Below are positions 6,484-14,108 of a stretch of DNA of 15,225 bases, piece by piece. The notes under the pieces were generated by a model, which searched no databases, was not told the DNA's origin, and saw nothing but the letters and a program-made list of their open reading frames with translations. Origin of the DNA: an uncultured Dyadobacter sp. (GTDB taxonomy: Bacteria > Bacteroidota > Bacteroidia > Cytophagales > Spirosomataceae); the NCBI GenBank assembly GCA_946481035.1, contig CAMLNK010000010.1, positions 1 to 15,225 of the forward strand, given 5' to 3'. The position numbers were made by a program, and so were the translations under genes. Positions within the stretch are counted from its first letter, which is position 1; each line of letters begins with the position of its first letter.

Positions 6484-8520
6484 ATGAACTTTACACACTC
6501 AAAATTTCTCCTGCTTTCCTTCCTTTTCTGCTGCACAATAGGCAGCGCCGATGCCCAGCGCATTTATTCGGTAGTTTTCGACAAGCTGCCGAAAGACATG
6601 CAGTTATACGCCCGTGCCGACGATAATCTGGCTGATGTGCCCATTTCCGGTATTATCGAACTGCCCGGCTGGGACCATATGTCGGTGGTAACTTTCAGGA
6701 ACAATGTACGTGTCGGTTACCAGCGGTCGGCGATCACTTACACCGACACGATCGGTACATTCAGTATGAAGCCCAGAATCAAGGCGGAAATGGCGGATTA
6801 CTCATTTGAAGTGTATGCCTGCCATAAAACCGACTCCGTGCAGATGGTACGGCGTAACGAGGTGGTTGCAGGCGATTTTTATGTGATCAGTGGCCAGTCC
6901 AATGCGGCCGCTACGATTTTCGGCGGGTGGTCGAGCAAATATGCACGTACCATCGCGCGCACGCCTGATAACGATCCATCCATTACGCCCCGCGACACAA
7001 ACTGGACGGTTGCGGCATGGTCGTGGACATACGTAGGCGCCTGGGGGCTTGAAATGCAGAAGGAGATTCTGGAACGCGACAGCATTCCAACTTGCGTGAT
7101 CAACGCATCCCTGCCTGGCGCGAAAGTGAGCGCTTTCCTGAGCAGAGACCCGAGAGATTCTACGAGCTTTTCACTCTACGGCGGGCTGGTTAAAAGAGTA
7201 CGCGTAGCGAATCCCGCACGGATCAGGGCCTTTATCTGGATGCACGGCGAGCAGGAGGTATTTGAAAATATCGGCAACTATGCCCAGGAATACGATCAGT
7301 TGTATAAGTTCTGGGCGCACGATTACCCTGAAGTCGAGCAGTTTGTGGTCGTTCAGTCGAACCTCATTATTTTAAGAAATGATACCCCCAACCCGGTAGG
7401 CGGCTCCGTGCGCGACTTTCTCCGAAGGACCAAATACCTCTATCCTAAAACGGATCATTTCACGGCCATCGGAACGCCCGATTATGACGGCGTGCATTAC
7501 CACAGGTCGGGATATGAAGAGTTTGGTCGGCGGATGTACCGCTTTTTTGCCCCTCGCATTTACGGTTCGAAGGACTCGGATAATGTAAGGAGCCCCGACA
7601 TTAAAAAGGCATTTTATACCACTGCCGAAAAGAAGGAAATCGCCCTGATTTTCGAAGAAGGCCAGGAGCTGAAATGGCCTGCCGATTCGACTGTAAAAGG
7701 ACAGGACGGCAAGCCGCTGGTTTTAAGCCTCAAAAATTTCTTCTTTTTGGACGGGGACGAAAAGAAAGCCGCATTCTCGGCCGGAAAAGTGGAAGGAAAC
7801 CAGGTTACACTAACCCTCAAAGAACCTTCCACAGCGACCAAGATCAGCTATTTGCCGTCGTTCTACCCGGATAATTTGCCGTTGATCGAGCCCTTTTCAT
7901 TCAATATTGCCATTTTCACTGGCCCCTATTTGCGAAATAAGCGCGGCCTGGGCGCATTTTCTTTTGATAATGTAGGTATCGGTGTGTTGCTGCCTGCTGT
8001 TGCGCTCTCGGCTAACCGTACCTATAATTCGGTGATACTGACCTGGCCGGCGGTAGAAAGCGCCACCAGTTACGTACTGCAACGCAAAAAATCGGCTTCC
8101 GCTCCTTACGAGACATTGAAAACAATCAATGGCCAGCCGCTGTCCTTCGAGGACCGTGACATAGAGCTCAATGCGACCTACACTTATCGCATTCAGGCAT
8201 TCAACGACATTTCACAGTCGCCGTACTCGACTGTATCCGTTGACCTTAGTCCTATCCTCGGCAACGAGATCGGCGCCAAAAACATGCTTTGGCAAATGTT
8301 CCCGAACCCGGCCGACCGCGTGCTGCGTGTGGAGTTCAAGAACGCGGCTACCGGTAATATCGCGATTCTGAATGCAAAAGGGCAAATCCTGCATCGGAGA
8401 GCTCTGAAAGCATCCAAAGGCGAGGAAATCAATGTAGCCGACTGGCCAACCGGTACCTACCTGTTGAATTTCGAGAACCAGGACGGCGTGCGGACTGCGC
8501 AGCAATTCATTAAGCGCTGA
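6484..8520 (+). CDS. Secreted SGNH (SASA-type) carbohydrate esterase with FnIII-like domain and T9SS sorting domain
   Basis: This is a 678-residue exported protein. The signal peptide FLLLSFLFCCTIGSADA is probably cut before Gln25. A sialate O-acetylesterase-like SGNH hydrolase fold covers about 125-360: DFYVISGQSNA (131-141) with nucleophile Ser139, IWMHGEQE (251-258) like the WxxGE block of the family, and DGVHYHRSGYEEFG (335-348), which supplies the Asp and His of the triad. A beta-rich linker domain follows, then a fibronectin III-like domain (about 503-588; SVILTWPAVESATSYVLQRK). The last 80 residues (MFPNPADRVLRVEF to TAQQFIKR) are a type A T9SS sorting domain, so the enzyme should be secreted across the outer membrane or tethered outside. 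The substrate is probably an acetylated polysaccharide. The frame is open upstream to 6310, overlapping the previous gene, but the ATG at 6484 directly precedes the signal peptide. Confidence 0.85.
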   Translation: MNFTHSKFLLLSFLFCCTIGSADAQRIYSVVFDKLPKDMQLYARADDNLADVPISGIIELPGWDHMSVVTFRNNVRVGYQRSAITYTDTIGTFSMKPRIKAEMADYSFEVYACHKTDSVQMVRRNEVVAGDFYVISGQSNAAATIFGGWSSKYARTIARTPDNDPSITPRDTNWTVAAWSWTYVGAWGLEMQKEILERDSIPTCVINASLPGAKVSAFLSRDPRDSTSFSLYGGLVKRVRVANPARIRAFIWMHGEQEVFENIGNYAQEYDQLYKFWAHDYPEVEQFVVVQSNLIILRNDTPNPVGGSVRDFLRRTKYLYPKTDHFTAIGTPDYDGVHYHRSGYEEFGRRMYRFFAPRIYGSKDSDNVRSPDIKKAFYTTAEKKEIALIFEEGQELKWPADSTVKGQDGKPLVLSLKNFFFLDGDEKKAAFSAGKVEGNQVTLTLKEPSTATKISYLPSFYPDNLPLIEPFSFNIAIFTGPYLRNKRGLGAFSFDNVGIGVLLPAVALSANRTYNSVILTWPAVESATSYVLQRKKSASAPYETLKTINGQPLSFEDRDIELNATYTYRIQAFNDISQSPYSTVSVDLSPILGNEIGAKNMLWQMFPNPADRVLRVEFKNAATGNIAILNAKGQILHRRALKASKGEEINVADWPTGTYLLNFENQDGVRTAQQFIKR

Positions 8521-8523
8521 TAA

Positions 8524-10011
8524 TCAAGGAGCTTTTGCGGGAGGCGGGGCAATGTATTTTTCGTAAAACGAATCAGGTTTTCCGAGGTACTGCTCCGCCT
8601 CCTGCTGCGACCAGCGTTGCCGCAATGTTTCATACAGGCTCGGGTAGCCGTTATAAGGTATTGGAACAAATTTTAAAGGTGGCGGACTCCACAGGGCTGT
8701 AATGCGGTTAAACCTGGCCGCACGGTAAAGCCGGGCGATTCCTACCGCCGACGGAAGCAACAGCGCCAGAACTACGGACATGTAAAACGCATTGCAGCAG
8801 AGCGCCGCAAGCACCTTGGGTAGTGGCTGGCTTGTGAGCGGATATAGCAAATAGCTGCCGATCAGGATCAGAATCGGCATCATGCCGCGCAGCAGCATAT
8901 CATTCACTTTCCCAACCCTGATCAGGGGAAACAGCAATGTAATGCAAATAAGCAGGCAAAACGGCGCTGCCGAAATGCCCGGCAGCTCTACCCGCCGGAA
9001 CACCGCGAATGCAAACAGAAAAAGCAGCACATCCGATACTGTATTCACCAGATATTCCCGTAGCAGATTACCCGCATCTTCCCGGAACTCCCAGATCAGC
9101 CCGTTCGCGGGCGGGTGCGGGTGCGACTGAAATAGCAGCAACACCGGCACCACCAGGATAAACGGAAGCAGGACCTGCTCCAACAGCTCGCATGACGAAG
9201 TGCCGTACCGTATCCATCGAAAAACCAGCAGCACGGCGGTAACCAGGCCTACCGTCAATGCAGGAAAAATTGCCCACCAAAGGGCGAGTGCCGTTGGAAG
9301 GCACAGTAAGGCATAATTCAGCCGGTGGCGGATCGCATAGAAAAGCATTCCGCCGAGTATCAGCGAAGGGATAAACTGGTTCGGGGCCCAGAACAGGTTT
9401 TCAAGATTGGACCAATGTTCTACACCGATTTCCTCGTATCTGTATAACTGGATGGACCAATGTGCCGCAATGCCCTTAAAAACCCTTGGGAAATCACCCA
9501 CGCATAGCACCAGCAACACCGCCCACCACTTCTGATGCAGCGATATGCAAATCCACAACAGCCCTAATGCGATGCCAAGACTGGTCCAGATCAGGATCGC
9601 AGCCGCCGAAATGCCGCCGGCGAGCTTGGACAAGGCGGCCGGCACCAGGTAGTAACCGAAATAGTAAGCCATCACCGGGCGACCGACCGGAAAGCGGAGC
9701 GGCCACTCGTTTTGCAGGAGGTCCTGGAATTTTGCATTGTGGCACCACTGGTCCATGGTTTGAAATGCAAAACCCGTAATGCCCGAGGCGAGCGTGAGCA
9801 CAACCGCTCCGATGCACGCAATGAAGATGTCTTTTAAATGAATGAAATTTTTACAAACGTCTGTCTCCTCCAAGGTGATTTTTAAGAAAACATAAACAAA
9901 TAGTGTAATTCCGACTAATGCAATGATGGGATTTGTCCAATATATAAAGTAGATGATATTGGGAATCATTAAATACAGAATTGACAATAGGTAAAGTGTT
10001 TTATTTTTCAT
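8524..10011 (-). CDS. Large polytopic membrane protein of unknown function, GT-C-like layout
   Basis: This is a 495-residue inner-membrane protein with roughly ten to twelve hydrophobic segments (for example 5-24, 28-45, 62-84, 133-157, 162-173, 232-265, 278-294, 328-338, 349-364, 378-391, 401-427) and a soluble tail (about 428-495). The loop after the third segment holds TMDQWCHNAKFQDLLQNEWP (85-104), followed by VMAYYFGYYLVPAALSK (113-129). An acidic or His-bearing first loop followed by a Tyr-rich helix is common in GT-C glycosyltransferases and related polymer-building proteins. A second notable stretch is NLFWAPNQFIPSLI (205-218). I cannot name a family. A role in surface glycan assembly is inferred from the layout and from neighbouring sugar genes. 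Its first 57 codons (10011-9841) are clearly more AT-rich than the rest. The gene ends 3 bp from the convergent esterase gene with no hairpin between them. Confidence 0.8.
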   Translation of the reverse strand: MKNKTLYLLSILYLMIPNIIYFIYWTNPIIALVGITLFVYVFLKITLEETDVCKNFIHLKDIFIACIGAVVLTLASGITGFAFQTMDQWCHNAKFQDLLQNEWPLRFPVGRPVMAYYFGYYLVPAALSKLAGGISAAAILIWTSLGIALGLLWICISLHQKWWAVLLVLCVGDFPRVFKGIAAHWSIQLYRYEEIGVEHWSNLENLFWAPNQFIPSLILGGMLFYAIRHRLNYALLCLPTALALWWAIFPALTVGLVTAVLLVFRWIRYGTSSCELLEQVLLPFILVVPVLLLFQSHPHPPANGLIWEFREDAGNLLREYLVNTVSDVLLFLFAFAVFRRVELPGISAAPFCLLICITLLFPLIRVGKVNDMLLRGMMPILILIGSYLLYPLTSQPLPKVLAALCCNAFYMSVVLALLLPSAVGIARLYRAARFNRITALWSPPPLKFVPIPYNGYPSLYETLRQRWSQQEAEQYLGKPDSFYEKYIAPPPAKAP

Positions 10012-10099
10012 TTAATTAAAATAATGTGTGTATTACTGATATGAATTAGCAATCGGTAAATTCTATTGGCTTGTTGTTAATTAAATGTAGTACCGGGTT

Positions 10100-10390
10100 T
10101 CATTTGTGAACCAGGGTATAAAGTTTTCGCAGGTAATCGCGGTTCACGATGCAGAACTTGATGAGGTTGCTGCGTCCGCTGATTCCCAGCTTTTTACTAA
10201 TCCTTCGTTTGTAATTTTCGATGCTTTTTCGCTCAACGACAAGGCATGAGGCTATTTCGGCCGTGGTAAGGCCGTCGGAGATGAAGGATAGCACATCCCA
10301 TTCGCGGTCGGTGAGTTGGAGTAATTTCTGGTTAATCGACTGGTGATCTTCGGCCAGCAGTATGGAAGCATTTTCGGATACGGGAGTCAT
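10100..10390 (-). CDS. Stand-alone LuxR/GerE-type HTH regulator
   Basis: This is a 96-residue cytosolic DNA-binding protein from the chosen start. Residues about 25-87 form a LuxR C-terminal helix-turn-helix: LTDREWDVLSFISDGLTTAEIA (26-47), then the recognition part VERKSIENYKRRISKKLGI (52-70) and SGRSNLIKF (71-79). There is no receiver, PAS or membrane sensor domain, so it is a HTH with a 25-residue leader. It could be an orphan response-type regulator, or need a partner. The frame is open to an ATG at 10468. I prefer 10390 because a perfect -7 box (10473-10466) overlaps the longer start, and the added residues (MLLRRISVCIFWQSN...) do not resemble the family. The gene diverges from the 645/507-aa exported pair and stands upstream of the large membrane protein on the same strand (88-bp gap). 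It may control either; that is inference. Confidence 0.82.
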   Translation of the reverse strand: MTPVSENASILLAEDHQSINQKLLQLTDREWDVLSFISDGLTTAEIASCLVVERKSIENYKRRISKKLGISGRSNLIKFCIVNRDYLRKLYTLVHK

Positions 10391-10465
10391 GAATAGCGTG
10401 ATGATAGTGTTACTTCGAAAAGGGTTTGACTGCCAGAAGATGCAAACACTAATCCGGCGTAAAAG

Positions 10466-10473
10466 CAAAGTTA
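10466..10473 (-). promoter_or_regulatory. Likely -7 element for the LuxR-type gene
   Basis: On the minus strand TAACTTTG (10473-10466), followed by C, matches the TAnnTTTGC form of the Bacteroidota -7 element exactly. No TTG stands at the -33 position, which is AT-rich. Transcription would begin near 10459, about 70 bases before the ATG at 10390. Confidence 0.45.
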
Positions 10474-10493
10474 TTTGTTTTATTAAAAATAAA

Positions 10494-10538
10494 AACCCAT
10501 CAAAAATTGAGGTGTTTGGTGTAAAGTTTTGATGGGTT
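10494..10538. repeat. 12-bp perfect inverted repeat, terminator-like on the minus strand
   Basis: AACCCATCAAAA (10494-10505) and TTTTGATGGGTT (10527-10538) are perfect inverted copies around a 21-base loop. Read on the minus strand the hairpin is followed by TTTTTATTTTT (10495-10485), as in a Rho-independent terminator. It lies between divergent genes, where no annotated transcript should end. It may be the end of a small RNA, an operator, or a leftover; see findings. Confidence 0.7.
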
Positions 10539-10601
10539 AATGAAATAGGTGAAGTAAAATAGTAGACATAGTTTTACGGAAACAACTTTACATATTTCGT
10601 T

Positions 10602-12539
10602 ATGCACACCACTATTAATTTTGCCAGATGCATTCTGGCCTGGCTGTTTTTGCTGAATGCAAATCAATTGTTTGCAAATGGCTTTGTAAATGAAAATGAA
10701 GCGGATCTGGATCCGGTTTTGTTTTCAATGTCTGCGGATAAGTCCGTGGTGAGGGTCGGTGAAGAGTTCTCGATCGACATTCAATGCGCGCTGCGCGACT
10801 TTTCCGGTCTTCGGTTGTTCCCCGTTTCGCTGGATGGCGAGTTTGTTCTGAAAGTGGTATTCCCGGATGGCTTTGTCCAAACGGCAGGCAATTATTATCA
10901 TACGGTATCCGCCAAACTGCTGCGGCCCGGTGATAAGGTAGTGTACCGGCTCACCGGCAAATTTGTGTCCAGGCCGCCTTCGGGGAAGTTTATGTTGCTG
11001 CGAGGGACAAAACACTCCATGGAGATCGACCGGTTTCTTTACCGGGGTGAATTGGTAGTGGCGGTCGATGACCCGCAAACGGCAGAAAAAACTTCCCGAC
11101 TGACTGCGGGCAATGCATTCAGTCAATGCCTCGAAGCCGAATTGATGTCCAGCGCCAACGGTCCGGTCACTATGGACCCGAATGCTTCGAACGGGCAGAC
11201 GCGCGGGGCAGAAAATCAGTACAATCACTTCGTCGACTACACGGTGAATGTACCTTCGGCGGGACTTTACCAGGTTACATTGCGCTATTACTCCTCGTCG
11301 GCACCGGTAGTGAGTGTGACGGTCAATGGGGGCAATGCGCAGAGCATTTCCCTGCCGAATTCAGGCTCCTGGAACATTGCGTATACCGATTACACCTTCG
11401 CTGTGAATCTGAATGCAGGCGCTTCCACACTGAAAATCGCCGGTACCGGCGGGGGGAGTTGCCGGCAGGATAAAATCTGTGTCACGGGCGAGGCGCAAGC
11501 TTGTACCGTCGTGAATAAAGTGAGGCTGCATTGGCGCACCGCCGACTTTAACCGGCTCAACGGAGCGAAAATCCAGGGTTCCAATAATGGCGCCACGTGG
11601 ACTGACATTTACACGATCGGGGTGAATGCGACGGGTAGCTGGCAGGAATTTACATTTCCCAACGCAACGTCGTATCAGCATGTACGGTACGCGGCGAGCC
11701 AGAACGGATACGGCGAGCTGCGCGAGATCGAGTTTTACAGCGGCGCCACCAAGCTTTCGGGAACGACCTTCGGTTCGGACCCTAACGTAGCCGGAATGGC
11801 CTGGCAATGCGCCGTCGACGGCTTGGTGAATGCTTCCTGGCATGGGCAATATGTGGGCGTAGGCGCACATGCCGGGCCCAGCAACTTCGTAGGCTTGTCC
11901 ATTACCGGCTGTGCGACCACCTGCATTACGCCTGCCATTGTGCAAACTGCCGGTACTAATGTATGTCCGGCAACCAACCAACAGGTTACGCTGACAGCCT
12001 CGGGTTACTCGGGTAATGTGAGCTGGCTGCTTAATGGGGCGTCGGCCGGGAGCGGCACCTCCATCACGACGGCAAATGCGGGTACTTACACCGCTTCCAG
12101 CAGCAATGGCACCTGCACGAGCGGGCAATCCAATGCCTTTACTGTGGCGCTTGCGGCTAATTGTGCGCCTCCGGCATTGGTGCCTAAAATTTCGTCCAGC
12201 GGTTTTCCCGAAATTCTCACATTGTCGATCGTCCCCGACCCAGGCAATCCGGGTGCCTGGCTGCTGAGCGATGTCGGAACCGTGACCTTGCCTGCGGGTT
12301 ATGAATGGTCCTATTTTATCGGCAGCAAATGGCTCAAAACGGGAGCCAATCTTACAAATGAGCCCTGGCAGTCGAGCAGCCCCGGCAGGGTTGTGAAAAT
12401 GGCGACCAAAATCGGGCTCGACACGCTTAATCGCTGGCCGTGCCCGCCGGAAGGCTGCAACTATTATTACCAAAGCGATGCCGTCGCACAGCTCGCGCCC
12501 GGTGCGCGGGGAGGTCTTACCACTTTTATCTTTAACTGA
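10602..12539 (+). CDS. Exported multi-domain carbohydrate-binding protein (CBM6-like, discoidin-like, Ig-like)
   Basis: This is a 645-residue exported protein. The signal peptide (CILAWLFLLNANQLFA) is probably cut after residue 25. A beta-rich Ig-like region covers about 36-157. Residues 174-296 look like a CBM6-type module: CLEAELMSS, HFVDYTVNVPSAGLYQVTLRYYSS, then a C-terminal strand ending CRQDKICVTG. Residues about 303-380 match the second half of a discoidin (F5/8C) domain: LNGAKIQGSNNGATWTDIY, YQHVRYAASQNGYGELREIEFYSG. The stretch that follows, about 388-436 (AVDGLVNASWHG, NFVGLSI), looks like the first half, so the order appears permuted. Residues 440-520 fit an Ig-like module of Cytophagales surface proteins (ITTANAGTYTASSSNGTCTSGQS). 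Residues 521-645 match nothing I know and hold a CPPEGC element. There is no catalytic domain and no T9SS sorting domain. The protein probably binds a glycan for the 507-aa partner, whose gene starts 2 bases after its stop. A possible -7 box TAGTTTTA lies at 10569-10576. Confidence 0.8.
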   Translation: MHTTINFARCILAWLFLLNANQLFANGFVNENEADLDPVLFSMSADKSVVRVGEEFSIDIQCALRDFSGLRLFPVSLDGEFVLKVVFPDGFVQTAGNYYHTVSAKLLRPGDKVVYRLTGKFVSRPPSGKFMLLRGTKHSMEIDRFLYRGELVVAVDDPQTAEKTSRLTAGNAFSQCLEAELMSSANGPVTMDPNASNGQTRGAENQYNHFVDYTVNVPSAGLYQVTLRYYSSSAPVVSVTVNGGNAQSISLPNSGSWNIAYTDYTFAVNLNAGASTLKIAGTGGGSCRQDKICVTGEAQACTVVNKVRLHWRTADFNRLNGAKIQGSNNGATWTDIYTIGVNATGSWQEFTFPNATSYQHVRYAASQNGYGELREIEFYSGATKLSGTTFGSDPNVAGMAWQCAVDGLVNASWHGQYVGVGAHAGPSNFVGLSITGCATTCITPAIVQTAGTNVCPATNQQVTLTASGYSGNVSWLLNGASAGSGTSITTANAGTYTASSSNGTCTSGQSNAFTVALAANCAPPALVPKISSSGFPEILTLSIVPDPGNPGAWLLSDVGTVTLPAGYEWSYFIGSKWLKTGANLTNEPWQSSSPGRVVKMATKIGLDTLNRWPCPPEGCNYYYQSDAVAQLAPGARGGLTTFIFN

Positions 12540-12541
12540 CC

Positions 12542-14065
12542 ATGAAAAAACTGATCCTGATTTGGGTGCTCCTGAGTGCCCTGGCCCTTCATGCCCAAAC
12601 CATACCGGTCACTTTTAAGAACACCATTCCCACCGGTTACGACCCGACGTCGCAGGCGCCCGGGTTCATTGAAGCGAGTCCGAATATTACGATGCCTGCC
12701 GGGCATGTGCTCGTGAAACCGCCTACTAAGCTATCGTACACGTGGGCGCAGACCTTCGCGAAGGGCGGCACGCATTATAACCGCAATGAAATCGGTAATG
12801 AGGGTACGATATCGACATTCAGAAGCACTTATCCCGACAAGGAATACAATGGCGTACCCACTATCCCGGCGATTTTCGGGTTGCCTTGTAACGGGCCTGA
12901 GGAATGGGTGGACGGTTACAACAAAAAATGCTGGCCCAACGGCCCGTTCACGGATGCGGAGGCCCGCGCGAAGGCGCACGAGATCTGGAATAGTGGTAAT
13001 GCGTCCAACCTCTGGATCGGGGAGACGATGGAGAACTTTCCATTCATGCCCGCTGACAAGCCGATGTGGAACTCGTTTTACGACGAGCTTGCAGGACTTT
13101 ACGAGGCAAAGAAAGCGCAAGACCAGAAGCCGTTTTTCCTCTGTCACAATTACTTTGCTACCGGCCCCTATTACCTCGGAAATACGTCCAAAACCCAGGC
13201 CGACTGGGAGGTCATGTACACGCAGGACCCTTCACAATGGCAAATGAAAACGTGGTTTCATCCCGGAGGTACGCTTTCCCGTACCAACACAATCATGGAG
13301 GGCATTTACTTCGGAGCATTCGATCTCAATCCAGGCCAGGCCATGAACTCGCTCTTCTGCATGGAGCTTTGGCAAAAACTCGGCAAATACACTGGTATGT
13401 TCCTATTCAACCAGCATGAATGGGCGCCGGAGTCGTTTACCGACAAGGTTACATTTCCCGAAGGCACCTTTTACCGTGCCGACAAGCCGGTGCATGATCC
13501 TGCATTTCAGATATTGATGGGCTTCCTGGCGCACGAGTATGGCAATGTTTTCGTCGACTGGGGTACCTTTTTGAAACAACCGGCGGTTAAGAAGCCCATT
13601 GGGTATTACCAGCCGGTGCATCAGAGCATGGATTATTGGAGGCCCAATGCGGGCGGTCCTGCGACCTTTCCCTATTACTACCAATTAGGTGTGGGTTTGC
13701 CGCCGCAGGATTTTTATTCGCCGCTGGCTGTCAGCAGCGATTACAGCTATTTCGGAAACCTGCTTTGGATGCAAACGGGCGGAGCGGTAGCGGGCGGGAC
13801 GCCGTATTATTGTTCCTATCGCCTCGACGGCAATGCGTGGATCGACCGGAAATTGACAGGCTGTGATATTGTGAGCGCCTATTTCGGCAAGAGAGGCATC
13901 GCGAGGTGTCGCATTTCAGGGAATAAGATGATTTTGTATTACTTCAATATGTATGCCGATAACCTCAAACATACCATTGAAATAAAACATCCTACCAACC
14001 CGGCCAAGAGCTATACCGGCACGGTATGCGGGAGCGGCATCCATGTGGTGCTACTCGATATTTAA
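12542..14065 (+). CDS. Exported protein of unknown family, glycoside-hydrolase-like
   Basis: This is a 507-residue protein with a signal peptide (MKKLILIWVLLSALALHA, cleavage before Gln19). I recognise no family. The body (about 60-450) is rich in aromatic residues with spaced acidic motifs: EEWVDGYNKKCWPNG (120-134), NLWIGETMEN (156-165), FFLCHNYFATGPYY (198-211), FLFNQHEWAPESF (287-299) and NVFVDWG (335-341). Glutamates after short hydrophobic strands, such as Glu161 and Glu293 or Glu297, resemble the acid/base and nucleophile of TIM-barrel glycosidases. The last 60 residues (RCRISGNKMILYYFNMYADNLKHTIEIKHP) look like the small beta-sandwich that often ends such enzymes. This is inference from layout only. 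Context supports it: the gene is 2 bp behind that of a carbohydrate-binding exported protein and is very likely translationally coupled. No T9SS sorting domain is present. A non-catalytic binding protein remains possible. Confidence 0.75.
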   Translation: MKKLILIWVLLSALALHAQTIPVTFKNTIPTGYDPTSQAPGFIEASPNITMPAGHVLVKPPTKLSYTWAQTFAKGGTHYNRNEIGNEGTISTFRSTYPDKEYNGVPTIPAIFGLPCNGPEEWVDGYNKKCWPNGPFTDAEARAKAHEIWNSGNASNLWIGETMENFPFMPADKPMWNSFYDELAGLYEAKKAQDQKPFFLCHNYFATGPYYLGNTSKTQADWEVMYTQDPSQWQMKTWFHPGGTLSRTNTIMEGIYFGAFDLNPGQAMNSLFCMELWQKLGKYTGMFLFNQHEWAPESFTDKVTFPEGTFYRADKPVHDPAFQILMGFLAHEYGNVFVDWGTFLKQPAVKKPIGYYQPVHQSMDYWRPNAGGPATFPYYYQLGVGLPPQDFYSPLAVSSDYSYFGNLLWMQTGGAVAGGTPYYCSYRLDGNAWIDRKLTGCDIVSAYFGKRGIARCRISGNKMILYYFNMYADNLKHTIEIKHPTNPAKSYTGTVCGSGIHVVLLDI

Positions 14066-14108
14066 TTGTCTGAAATTTAGCGGGATGGTTGGGTAGGCCT
14101 GCCAGGAC

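Noticed and set aside
11361..12473. Open frame of 370 codons on the minus strand, opposite the 645-aa carbohydrate-binding gene
   Set aside because: The translation is Arg/Gly/Ala-rich with no domain pattern, while the plus-strand frame has a signal peptide and clear modules. It is an antisense shadow of GC-rich codons.
12786..13247. Open frame of 153 codons inside the 507-aa gene in another frame
   Set aside because: It is Arg/Thr/Ser-rich with no start context or domain; a codon shadow of the real gene.
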